9,223 nt of DNA, from positions 1 through 9,223 of the forward strand of contig JASBSH010000254.1 in the NCBI GenBank assembly GCA_030149025.1, in the 5' to 3' direction. This stretch comes from Actinomycetales bacterium (lineage in GTDB: Bacteria > Actinomycetota > Actinomycetes > Actinomycetales > BWSM-131). This document shows, one piece after another, positions 1 through 6,340 of this stretch; positions within the stretch are counted from its first letter, which is position 1, and each line of letters opens with the position of its first letter. A model generated the notes under the pieces. The model made no database searches. It worked only from the letters and a program-made list of their open reading frames with translations, and was not told the DNA's origin. The translations under genes were made by a program, and so were the position numbers.

Positions 1-651
1 GGGGAGCGGCGCGACGTCGCAGCTGTTGTCGTCTACGGCGGGGAGAAGGTGTTCGCGGCGGGTGCGGACATCAAGGAGATGCAGACCATGTCCTACACGG
101 ACATGGTCGACCGCTCGGCCGCGCTGCAGTCCGCGTTCACGGCGGTCGCCAAGATCCTCAAGCCGACGGTCGCGGCGGTGACGGGCTACGCGCTCGGTGG
201 TGGCTGCGAGCTGGCGCTGGCCTGCGACTTCCGGGTGGCCGGCCAGGGCGCCAAGCTTGGGCAGCCGGAGATCCTGCTCGGGATCATCCCGGGAGCCGGC
301 GGCACCCAGCGGCTCGCGCGACTGGTCGGGCCGGCCAGGGCCAAGGACCTGGTGTTCTCGGGGCGGCACGTGAAGGCCGACGAGGCGCTGTCGATCGGGC
401 TCGTCGACCGGGTGGTGCCGGACGAGGAGGTGTACGCCGCGGCGTGTGACTTCGTCCGGCGGTACGTCGGTGGGCCGGCGTACGCGCTGCGGGCCGCGAA
501 GGAGTCCATCGACCGGGGGCTCGACGTCGACCTCGACACGGGTCTTGAGATCGAGCGCATGCAGTTCGCGGGGCTGTTCGCCACCAAGGACCGGCAGATC
601 GGCATGGACGCGTTCGTCGCCAAGCAGAAGGCGGAGTTCGAAGGCCGCTGA
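1..651 (+). CDS. Enoyl-CoA hydratase/isomerase (crotonase family), 5' end outside window
   Basis: Crotonase-fold enzyme that hydrates trans-2-enoyl-CoA to 3-hydroxyacyl-CoA in fatty-acid beta-oxidation; cytoplasmic. The reading frame is open from base 1 and gives 216 residues to a TGA at 649-651. About 40 N-terminal residues are missing compared with a normal length near 257. The oxyanion-hole segment AAGADIKEM is at fragment residues 19-27. The two catalytic glutamates fit E70 (in GGGCEL) and E90 (in QPEI, followed by the PGAGGTQRL signature). Their 20-residue spacing equals that of E144/E164 in the rat enzyme, which argues for a true hydratase rather than a catalytically dead crotonase. The C-terminal helical part (AKESIDRGLD, then FATKDRQIGMDAFVAKQKAEF) is typical of short-chain hydratases. 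Nearby ETF genes fit a fatty-acid role. Exact chain-length specificity cannot be read; the mycobacterial echA17 type is one possibility. Confidence 0.93.
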   Translation, partial: GERRDVAAVVVYGGEKVFAAGADIKEMQTMSYTDMVDRSAALQSAFTAVAKILKPTVAAVTGYALGGGCELALACDFRVAGQGAKLGQPEILLGIIPGAGGTQRLARLVGPARAKDLVFSGRHVKADEALSIGLVDRVVPDEEVYAAACDFVRRYVGGPAYALRAAKESIDRGLDVDLDTGLEIERMQFAGLFATKDRQIGMDAFVAKQKAEFEGR

Positions 652-661
652 CCCCCTGCTC

Positions 662-673
662 GTGCCGCGGCAC
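662..673. repeat. 12-bp perfect palindrome GTGCCGCGGCAC
   Basis: A self-complementary 12-mer lies 10 bases after the hydratase stop codon. It is followed at 674-680 by CGCAACC, a string that also occurs inside the two larger palindromes flanking the next gene. It may be a small operator-like site, a fragment of the larger repeat, or chance in GC-rich DNA. There is no T-tract, so it does not look like a terminator on its own. Confidence 0.35.
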
Positions 674-714
674 CGCAACCGCTGTCCGTGCTCGGCGCCG
701 TTGCTCCCTCACCC

Positions 715-770
715 GTCATTGCGCCGGCAGGGTGCGGTCTGCCCCGGTCGGACCGCAACCTGCCGGCGCA
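715..770. repeat. Palindromic element, left copy
   Basis: A near-perfect palindrome centred on base 745. The outer arms TGCGCCGGCAGG (720-731) and CCTGCCGGCGCA (759-770) are exact 12-base reverse complements. The inner arms (733-739 with 751-757, TGCGGTC/GACCGCA) add seven more pairs after one mismatch. By my alignment, 715-770 matches 1890-1945 without gaps at 43 of 56 positions, so the two are copies of one element. It lies 63 bases after the hydratase stop and could act as a bidirectional terminator, but no T-run follows. A REP/MITE-like element is the other reading. Confidence 0.8.
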
Positions 771-840
771 TTGCCGAGTTTCAGCGCAAGCCAGGCTGCC
801 CGGACCCCGCTGCCGGTGGGCCGGTTGCCGGCGTCGCGAC

Positions 841-849
841 TTATCCACA
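841..849 (+). promoter_or_regulatory. DnaA-box-like nonamer TTATCCACA
   Basis: An exact match to the strong R-type DnaA box consensus (TTATNCACA), 51 bases before the ATG of the AbiEi/DUF559 gene. It is a lone box with no second copy, no AT-rich unwinding stretch, and no dnaA or dnaN nearby, so it does not mark an origin. It could be a DnaA-titration or regulatory site, or a conserved upstream motif of this gene family. Function is not demonstrated. Confidence 0.45.
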
Positions 850-899
850 GATTCCCCCGGCGCTCACCGCGGAGCTTCCAACCGGGGCACGGTCGGGTC

Positions 900-1868
900 A
901 TGGCGAAAGCGGACCCGACCTTTCCCGACGTCTTCACCCTCGCCCAGGTGGAGAAGGAGGGGATGACGAAGTTCCAGGCGGCCCGTCGGGTTCGTAGTGG
1001 CCACTGGCGACGGCTGGGCCGCGGCATCTACTGCCTGCAGTCGACGTGGGACAGCGCCCACCACAGTCAGCGCCATCTTCTCCTGGCGCAGGCCGCCTGT
1101 CTGGGCGGACCCGAGGGGCGATGTCTCAGCCATGCCAGTGCCGCAGCCTGGCACGACTTGCCGGTTCCGTTCGGTGGCACCGATGTCTGGGTTACCGGTG
1201 CACCGAACGAGGGTACTCACTACCGGGCAGGGATCCGAGTGCTGGCGGCGCCGCTGCCCGCCGAAGACTTCGCCTCCTACGGGGGGATTCGCGTCACCAC
1301 GATCCCGCGGACAGTTGCGGACTGCCTGCGACACCTCGAGCTGGCCGATGCGATCTCGGTGGGTGATGCAGCGGTCAGACGTGACCTGACGCTGCGACGA
1401 GACATCGACAGAGTGTTCGACAGATGCGCTGGATGGCCGTTCGTGGAACGCGGTCGCCAGCTGATGGGCCTACTTGACGGAAGACGTGAGACCGCTCTGG
1501 AGTCGGCATCCTTCGTGGAGATGTATCGAAGCCGGATCCCATTGCCCGAGCCTCAGGTCCGGATCTTCGACGGCAGTCGGATCATCGCGCGAGGTGACTT
1601 CTGGTGGAAGAAGTACGCAGTCCTCGGCGAGGCGGACGGCTTGGTGAAGTACGGAGTCGGGACTGACGACGATCTGACCGAGTCGCGCAGAGCACTGGTC
1701 AAGGAGAAGCGGCGTGAGGACCGGCTCCGGGAACTCGGCATCCACGTCGTTCGGTGGGGCTTCGCGGAGCTGAAGAAGGCCGGCTGGGCGGCGTGGCTGC
1801 GTCGCGAGCTGGAGCGTGGGGACCCGTCCCGGTTCCGGGGACGGACCGCCAGCACCCCGTTCCGCTGA
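900..1868 (+). CDS. AbiEi-like winged-helix protein with C-terminal DUF559/Vsr-like nuclease fold
   Basis: The 322-residue product has two parts. Residues about 12-50 (VFTLAQVEKEGM ... RRLGRGIYCL) look like the N-terminal winged helix of AbiEi-type antitoxin-domain proteins, followed by a central region (about 60-190). Residues about 198-300 resemble DUF559/very-short-patch-repair endonucleases: E201 in ALESAS, D233 in RGDFWW and E244 with D246 in GEADG fit the E...D...ExDG pattern, followed by KEKRREDRLRELGIHVVRW. I chose the ATG at 900 because the family-like N-terminus begins there; the frame stays open back to 732 but that part runs through the palindrome. No Shine-Dalgarno is obvious. 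No AbiEii nucleotidyltransferase toxin is adjacent, so this is not a standard AbiE pair. It carries at least five AGA codons, and 1381-1560 is 61% G+C by my count, below its neighbours. Acquisition by transfer is likely; defence or DNA repair is a guess. Confidence 0.82.
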   Translation: MAKADPTFPDVFTLAQVEKEGMTKFQAARRVRSGHWRRLGRGIYCLQSTWDSAHHSQRHLLLAQAACLGGPEGRCLSHASAAAWHDLPVPFGGTDVWVTGAPNEGTHYRAGIRVLAAPLPAEDFASYGGIRVTTIPRTVADCLRHLELADAISVGDAAVRRDLTLRRDIDRVFDRCAGWPFVERGRQLMGLLDGRRETALESASFVEMYRSRIPLPEPQVRIFDGSRIIARGDFWWKKYAVLGEADGLVKYGVGTDDDLTESRRALVKEKRREDRLRELGIHVVRWGFAELKKAGWAAWLRRELERGDPSRFRGRTASTPFR

Positions 1869-1883
1869 CGACTCCCTGCGACA

Positions 1884-1957
1884 GGAGCCGTCGTTGCGCT
1901 CCAGAGTTGCGGTCTGAACCGGTCCGACCGCAACCGGACGGCGCAACGACCGGCTCC
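1884..1957. repeat. Palindromic element, right copy (possible terminator)
   Basis: A long imperfect inverted repeat starting 15 bases after the stop of the AbiEi/DUF559 gene. The outer arms are GGAGCCG (1884-1890) and CGGCTCC (1951-1957), continued by TCGTTGCGC (1891-1899) with GCGCAACGA (1941-1949) and one bulged base at 1950. The inner arms are GTTGCGGTC (1906-1914) and GACCGCAAC (1926-1934), with a five-base mismatched bubble region between. The core 1890-1945 aligns without gaps to 715-770. Its position fits a factor-independent terminator lacking a U-tract, as seen in actinobacteria, but the second copy upstream suggests a repeat family. Confidence 0.78.
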
Positions 1958-2068
1958 ATCGCACCGTGGTTGCGCTGAGTGGCGCGGAAGGACAAGGCGG
2001 CGGGGCAATGCGGCGGTACCGGCAGACGGGACCAGGCGCACCGTGTCCAGCGTCACCGTCCGTTCACC

Positions 2069-2096
2069 TTGTCGCCGTGAAACCCGTAGGTAGCCT
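2069..2096 (+). promoter_or_regulatory. Candidate promoter of etfBA
   Basis: TTGTCG at 2069-2074 and TAGCCT at 2091-2096 are separated by 16 bases. The second fits the actinobacterial TANNNT -10 pattern. Transcription would start near 2103 and give a leader of about 36 bases containing the AGGAGG ribosome site at 2120-2125. The -35 match is partial, so this is a prediction from spacing and pattern only. Confidence 0.4.
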
Positions 2097-2138
2097 GAAC
2101 GGCGCACAGTCATCCGCACAGGAGGGTCGCCCGCGACC

Positions 2139-2930
2139 ATGAAGATCGTCGTCTGCGTGAAGTACGTGCCGGACGCCCAGGGAGAGCGCACGTTCAACGC
2201 CTCCGACAACACCACGGACCGCACGGGTGTCGACGGCCTGCTCTCCGAGCTGGACGAGTACGCCGTCGAGGAGGCGCTGAAGATCGTCGAGGCCTCCGAG
2301 GGTGAGGTCGTCGTCCTCACGATGGGACCGGAGGACGCCGAGCAGGCCATCCGCAAGTCGCTGCAGATGGGCGCCCACTCTGGCGTGCACATCCTGGACG
2401 ACGCCCTGCACGGCAGCGATGCACCTGCCACTTCGCTGGTACTCGCCAAGGCCATCGAGAAGATCAACGCCGACGGTCAGGCCGATCTGGTCATCACCGG
2501 TATGGCGTCCACGGACGGCACGATGAGCGTCGTCCCGGCAATGCTGGCTGAGCGCCTCGGGCTCCCGCAGGTGACGATGGCCTCCGAGGTGAAGCTCGAG
2601 GACGGCTCGGTGACGATCCGCCGCGACGGCGACGTGTCGACCGAGACGATCACCGCTCCGGTTCCTGCGCTGGTCAGCGTCACCGACCAGATCAACGAGC
2701 CGCGCTACCCGTCCTTCAAGGGAATCATGGCGGCCAAGAAGAAGCCTGTGCAGACGTGGTCGCTGGCCGACCTCGGCGTCGACGCCGGTGAGGTCGGGCT
2801 GGACGCCGCGTGGACGAAGGTGGACTCCTTCGCCCAGCGTCCGCCGCGCCAGCAGGGCGAGATCGTCACCGACGAGGGCGACGGCGGCCAGAAGCTCGTC
2901 GAGTTCCTGGTCTCGCGCAAGTTCGTCTGA
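2139..2930 (+). CDS. etfB: Electron transfer flavoprotein subunit beta
   Basis: Beta subunit (FixA) of the soluble ETF heterodimer. It binds AMP and helps carry electrons from acyl-CoA and similar dehydrogenases to ETF:quinone oxidoreductase. The product is 263 residues, the usual length. It starts with the typical MKIVVCVKYVPD strand. The region VITGMASTDGTMSVVPAMLAERL at 118-140 matches the nucleotide-binding part, and NEPRYPSFKGIMAAKKK at 186-202 is a highly conserved recognition segment of the family. AGGAGG at 2120-2125 lies 13 bases before the ATG, slightly long, but no other start fits the N-terminus. It is followed after 42 bases by etfA, as in most actinobacteria (fixA-fixB), and the two subunits should be made from one transcript. 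Confidence 0.96.
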   Translation: MKIVVCVKYVPDAQGERTFNASDNTTDRTGVDGLLSELDEYAVEEALKIVEASEGEVVVLTMGPEDAEQAIRKSLQMGAHSGVHILDDALHGSDAPATSLVLAKAIEKINADGQADLVITGMASTDGTMSVVPAMLAERLGLPQVTMASEVKLEDGSVTIRRDGDVSTETITAPVPALVSVTDQINEPRYPSFKGIMAAKKKPVQTWSLADLGVDAGEVGLDAAWTKVDSFAQRPPRQQGEIVTDEGDGGQKLVEFLVSRKFV

Positions 2931-2972
2931 ACCGTCGGCACCACAAGGTCTTTCACCAAGGAGAGTTGAGCT

Positions 2973-3929
2973 ATGGCAGAGGTCCTGGTGCTGGTCGACC
3001 ACGTCGACGGTGCTGTTCGCAAGACCACCAACGAGCTGCTGACCCTCGCACGCCGCCTGGGTGAGCCGTCGGCCGTGTTCATCGGTGACGGCTACGACGC
3101 CGCGGCGGACACCCTCGGCCGCTTCGGCGCGCAGAAGGTCTACAAGATCGCCGGCGCCGACGTCGAGGGCTACCTGGTCGCCCCGAAGGCCGAGGTGCTG
3201 GCCCAGCTCGTGGAGCGGACCCAGCCGGCCGCCGTCCTCATCGGCAGCAGCGCCGAGGGCAAGGAGATCGCGGCGCGGCTCGCGATCAAGACGAACAGCG
3301 GTCTGATCACGGATGCCGTGGACGTGCAGCCGGGCGAGGGCGGTCCCCAGACCACCCAGTCGGTCTTCGCCGGTGGGTTCACCGTCCAGGCGTACGTCAG
3401 CAAGGGCACCCCGATCATCACGGTGAAGCCGAACTCCGCCAGCCCGGAGGAGGCACCGGCCAGCCCCGCTGTGGAAGACGTCGACGTCACCATCAGCGAC
3501 GCCGCCAAGTCCGCCCGCATCGTCGAGACCAAACCGCGTGAGAAGACCGGCCGGCCGGACCTCAACGAGGCCGCCATCGTCGTCTCCGGTGGCCGGGGCA
3601 CCAGCGGCGACTTCAGCCCGGTCGAGGCCTTCGCCGACGCGCTCGGTGCCGCGGTGGGCGCCTCCCGCGCCGCGGTGGACGCCGGCTGGTACCCGCACTC
3701 CAACCAGGTGGGCCAGACCGGCAAGCAGGTGTCCCCGCAGCTGTACGTCGCGGCGGGCATCTCTGGTGCCATCCAGCACCGGGCCGGGATGCAGACCTCG
3801 AAGACGATCGTGGCGATCAACAAGGACTCCGAAGCGCCCATTTTCGAGCTGGTCGACTTCGGCGTGGTCGGCGACCTGTTCCAGGTCCTGCCGCAGGCCA
3901 CGGAGAAGATCATCCAGACCAAGGGCTGA
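2973..3929 (+). CDS. etfA: Electron transfer flavoprotein subunit alpha
   Basis: FAD-binding alpha subunit (FixB) of ETF, partner of the gene just upstream. The product is 318 residues, normal for the family. The N-terminal domain (about 1-190) has the alpha/beta fold shared with EtfB. The C-terminal FAD domain (about 200-318) holds VSGGRGTSG at 204-212, HSNQVGQTGK at 242-251, GISGAIQH at 262-269 and AINKDSEAPIFE from 281, the usual FAD-contacting motifs. The Shine-Dalgarno AAGGAG at 2958-2963 is nine bases before the ATG. Residues about 150-165 (NSASPEEAPASPAVEDV) form a Pro/Ala-rich interdomain stretch. A strong hairpin beginning 38 bases after the stop closes the operon. No dehydrogenase or ETF-QO gene lies beside it, so which electron donors it serves cannot be read here. 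Confidence 0.96.
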   Translation: MAEVLVLVDHVDGAVRKTTNELLTLARRLGEPSAVFIGDGYDAAADTLGRFGAQKVYKIAGADVEGYLVAPKAEVLAQLVERTQPAAVLIGSSAEGKEIAARLAIKTNSGLITDAVDVQPGEGGPQTTQSVFAGGFTVQAYVSKGTPIITVKPNSASPEEAPASPAVEDVDVTISDAAKSARIVETKPREKTGRPDLNEAAIVVSGGRGTSGDFSPVEAFADALGAAVGASRAAVDAGWYPHSNQVGQTGKQVSPQLYVAAGISGAIQHRAGMQTSKTIVAINKDSEAPIFELVDFGVVGDLFQVLPQATEKIIQTKG

Positions 3930-3966
3930 CCCGGGCGAAAACGCAGACCACCACTGAGCACTGACG

Positions 3967-4013
3967 AGAGGCGCCGCCGTGGGTCCGGGATCCGGACCGG
4001 CGACGGCGCCTCT
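3967..4013 (+). terminator. Hairpin terminator after etfA
   Basis: A 47-base palindrome centred on base 3990. The outer arms AGAGGCGCCG (3967-3976) and CGGCGCCTCT (4004-4013) pair perfectly. The inner arms GGTCCG (3982-3987) and CGGACC (3993-3998) pair after a short mismatched bubble. The tail TTCGTGTG is only weakly T-rich. It sits between the etfA stop and the promoter of the next gene, as expected for an intrinsic terminator of etfBA. Confidence 0.8.
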
Positions 4014-4026
4014 TCGTGTGCAGACC

Positions 4027-4032
4027 TAGAAT
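4027..4032 (+). promoter_or_regulatory. Candidate -10 element TAGAAT for leaderless start
   Basis: TAGAAT fits TANNNT and ends eight bases before the GTG at 4041. That distance places transcription start at or beside the first base of the start codon. The intervening CGACCCCC holds no Shine-Dalgarno. This is the usual layout of leaderless genes in actinobacteria. No clear -35 is visible, and the upstream sequence is the terminator hairpin. Confidence 0.6.
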
Positions 4033-4040
4033 CGACCCCC

Positions 4041-5237
4041 GTGACCGCCTACCTCGACCACGCGGCGACTACGCCGATGCTGCCCGCCTCGGTCGAGACG
4101 CTCACCTGCCACCTGCACCGCACGGCCAACGCGTCGTCCCTGCACACTTCGGGTCGCCGCGCCCGCAGGGTGGTGGAGGAGTCCCGCGAGCAGGTCGCGG
4201 CCGCCCTTGGCGCCGGCCCCAACGACGTCGTCTTCACGTCCGGGGGGACGGAAGCGGACAACCTCGCGGTCAAGGGCCTGTTCTGGGGACGCCAGGACGA
4301 CGCCACGCGGCGACACCGCATCGTCGCCAGCGCGGTCGAGCACCATGCCGTTTCCGACTCCGTCGAATGGCTCGTCCAGCACGAGGGCGCCGAGGTGGAG
4401 TGGGTGCCGGTCGACGGTGCCGGGCGCATCGACCTGGACGCATACCGCGACATCCTGGACCGGGATCCCGACTCGATCGCGCTCGTCTCGGTGATGTGGG
4501 CCAACAACGAGGTCGGCACCCTGCAGCCGATCGACGAGGTGGTCGCGGCCGCCAAGCAGCACGGCATCCCCGTGCACAGCGACGCCGTGCAGGCCGTCGG
4601 CAGCGTCCCCGTCGACTTCGGTGACAGCGGCGTCGACGCCATGACGATCACCGGTCACAAGCTCGGTGGTCCGTACGGCGCCGGAGCCCTGTTGCTGCGG
4701 CGTGGCCTCGACCTCGCCCCCGTCCTGCACGGGGGCGGCCAGGAGCGCGGTGTCCGCTCGGGCACGCTGGACACCCCCGCCATCGCAGCGTTCGCCGTCG
4801 CCGTCGACACCGCGGTCGCCGCGCGACCGAGCCAGGCACCCCGGATCGCGAGCCTGCGTGAGGAGCTCGTGGCCGGCGTCCAGGCACGGGTTCCCGGCGC
4901 GGTGGTGAGCGGTGATCCGGACCCGGCCGGACGGCTGCCCGGTATCGCTCACTTCACGTTCACCGACTGTGAGGGCGACTCCCTGCTGTACCTGCTCGAC
5001 GCCCGCGGCGTCGAGTGCTCGACCGGGTCCGCGTGCCAGGCGGGGGTGCCGCAGCCCAGTCACGTGCTGCGGGCGATGGGGATGGACGACACGCAGTCCC
5101 GTGGGGCACTGCGCTTCTCGCTCGGCCACACGTCCACGAAGACGGACGTCGACGCGGTGCTGGAGGCCATCGGCCCGGCGGTGGAGCGCGCTCGCAACGC
5201 CGGGCTCGCCTCTCGCGCACACGGATTCGTCGCCTGA
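4041..5237 (+). CDS. Cysteine desulfurase (IscS/NifS family, group I type)
   Basis: PLP enzyme that converts L-cysteine to L-alanine and leaves a persulfide on its active-site cysteine for delivery to sulfur-using proteins. The product is 398 residues, usual for the family. TSGGTEADNLAVKG (66-79) is the PLP phosphate loop region, H101 in VEHHAV fits the PLP-stacking histidine, NNEVGT is at 155-160 and HSDAVQ at 179-184. K207 in TGHKLGG is the Schiff-base lysine (K206 in E. coli IscS), and C332 in CSTGSACQAG matches the persulfide cysteine (C328 in E. coli). The GTG start lacks a ribosome site and follows a -10 element by eight bases, so translation is probably leaderless. No iscU, sufU or iscR gene lies beside it; mnmA follows directly, which points to tRNA thiolation as at least one output. 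It corresponds to mycobacterial Rv3025c by context. Confidence 0.94.
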   Translation: MTAYLDHAATTPMLPASVETLTCHLHRTANASSLHTSGRRARRVVEESREQVAAALGAGPNDVVFTSGGTEADNLAVKGLFWGRQDDATRRHRIVASAVEHHAVSDSVEWLVQHEGAEVEWVPVDGAGRIDLDAYRDILDRDPDSIALVSVMWANNEVGTLQPIDEVVAAAKQHGIPVHSDAVQAVGSVPVDFGDSGVDAMTITGHKLGGPYGAGALLLRRGLDLAPVLHGGGQERGVRSGTLDTPAIAAFAVAVDTAVAARPSQAPRIASLREELVAGVQARVPGAVVSGDPDPAGRLPGIAHFTFTDCEGDSLLYLLDARGVECSTGSACQAGVPQPSHVLRAMGMDDTQSRGALRFSLGHTSTKTDVDAVLEAIGPAVERARNAGLASRAHGFVA

Positions 5238-5251
5238 GGAGGCGAGCGACG

Positions 5252-6340
5252 ATGCGGGTACTTGCGGCGATGAGCGGCGGGGTCGACTCCTCCGTCGCTG
5301 CTGCGCGCACCGTCGAGGCCGGGCACGAGGTCGTGGGCGTGCACCTCGCGCTGTCCTCGGCGCCGGGTCAGGCCCGCAACGGTGCCCGCGGGTGCTGCAC
5401 GATCGAGGACGCCCGCGACGCGCGCAGAGTCGCCGACGTCCTCGACATCCCGTTCTACGTGTGGGACATGGCCGACCGGTTCCGCCAGGACGTCATGGAC
5501 GACTTCGTCGCCGAGTACGCGGCCGGCCGCACCACGAACCCCTGCGTGCGTTGCAACGAGCGGATCAAGTTCGCCGCGCTGCTGGACAAGGCCCTGGCCC
5601 TCGGTTTCGACGCCGTCGCCACCGGTCACTACGCGCGGATCGTCGACGGCCCTTCCGGTCCGGAGCTGCACCGCTCGCTCGACCCGGCCAAGGACCAGTC
5701 CTACGTGCTCGCAGTCATGGGTCGCGAGGCGCTGGGGCACGCGCTGTTCCCGTTGGGGGACAGCGCTTCGAAGGCCGACGTGCGGCGCGAGGCGCAGGCG
5801 CTCGGGCTCGGCGTGTCCGCGAAGCCGGACAGCCACGACATCTGCTTCATCCCGGACGGCGACACGCGCGCCTGGCTGGACGCGCGAGTCGAGAGGCGGC
5901 CGGGGGCGATCGTCGACGCGACCGGAACCGTTGTGGGAGAGCACGACGGGGCCGTCGGGTACACCATCGGCCAGCGGAAGGGGCTCCGGCTCGGGCGCCC
6001 GGCTCCGGACGGCAAGCCCCGGTACGTGCTCGACGTCTCCGTGGTCGACAACACTGTCACCGTTGGCCCCTCCGACGCGCTTCGCGTCACAGCCATGGAC
6101 GGCGCCACACCGGTCTGGTTGGACACCCCACCGGCGCAGGGGGCGGAGCTGAGCGTGCAGGTGCGCGCTCACGGAGAGCCGGTGCCCTGCAAGGTCATTC
6201 GCGCGGACGATGACCTGGTGTCGGTCGACGTGACGCCCGGTCTGACCGGGATCGCTCCCGGTCAGACGCTGGTGCTGTACGACGGCGCGCGGGTGGTGGG
6301 CTCTGCGACCATCTCGGGCGCCCGGCGGGCGGCGGCGTGA
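5252..6340 (+). CDS. mnmA: tRNA-specific 2-thiouridylase MnmA
   Basis: ATP-dependent enzyme that puts sulfur on C2 of the wobble uridine of Lys, Glu and Gln tRNAs. The product is 362 residues. The PP-loop SGGVDSS at 8-14 activates the uridine as an adenylate. C101 (in VRCNERIKF) and C198 (in HDICFIPDG) match the catalytic pair C102/C199 of the E. coli enzyme, and ATGHYARI at 123-130 and KDQSYVL at 147-153 are conserved. The C-terminal part from about 215 forms the beta-barrel domains and includes GYTIGQRKGL. The ribosome site GAGGAGG (5236-5242) overlaps the TGA of the desulfurase and is nine bases before the ATG, so the two genes are probably translationally coupled. The longer open frame upstream overlaps the desulfurase and is not used. 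The stop overlaps the next start by four bases. Confidence 0.96.
   Translation: MRVLAAMSGGVDSSVAAARTVEAGHEVVGVHLALSSAPGQARNGARGCCTIEDARDARRVADVLDIPFYVWDMADRFRQDVMDDFVAEYAAGRTTNPCVRCNERIKFAALLDKALALGFDAVATGHYARIVDGPSGPELHRSLDPAKDQSYVLAVMGREALGHALFPLGDSASKADVRREAQALGLGVSAKPDSHDICFIPDGDTRAWLDARVERRPGAIVDATGTVVGEHDGAVGYTIGQRKGLRLGRPAPDGKPRYVLDVSVVDNTVTVGPSDALRVTAMDGATPVWLDTPPAQGAELSVQVRAHGEPVPCKVIRADDDLVSVDVTPGLTGIAPGQTLVLYDGARVVGSATISGARRAAA
6240..6267. repeat. 11-bp perfect inverted repeat near the 3' end of mnmA
   Basis: GTCTGACCGGG (6240-6250) and CCCGGTCAGAC (6257-6267) are exact reverse complements around the six-base loop ATCGCT. The sequence encodes the conserved LTGIAPGQT region of MnmA, so part of the symmetry may be coding coincidence. 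As RNA it would form a stable hairpin about 70 bases before the coupled GTGA junction. Confidence 0.55.

Noticed and set aside
841..849. Replication origin
   Set aside because: Only one DnaA-box-like nonamer, no AT-rich unwinding region, and none of dnaA, dnaN or parAB nearby.
732..899. Longer N-terminus for the AbiEi/DUF559 gene starting at 732
   Set aside because: The added 56 residues would be encoded by the palindrome and intergenic DNA and do not resemble the family N-terminus, which begins at the ATG at 900.
900..1868. Complete AbiE toxin-antitoxin operon
   Set aside because: No AbiEii-type nucleotidyltransferase frame is present on either side; the neighbours are a crotonase and etfB.
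652..2138. Insertion sequence or CRISPR array around the accessory gene
   Set aside because: The enclosed protein is not a transposase, no target-site duplication was seen, and the repeat has only two dispersed copies 1,175 bases apart rather than regular short spacing.
2064..3779. 571-codon minus-strand frame across etfB and etfA
   Set aside because: It covers two well-identified + strand genes and their gap, and its product is a repetitive Gly/Asp/Arg/Leu-rich chain typical of GC-rich antisense frames.
4026..5222. 398-codon minus-strand frame matching the desulfurase almost end to end
   Set aside because: Exact mirror of a gene whose PLP lysine and persulfide cysteine are in place; no family resemblance in the antisense product.
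4912..6213. 433-codon + strand frame crossing the desulfurase-mnmA junction
   Set aside because: Out-of-frame Arg-rich product spanning two genes with intact motifs in their own frames.
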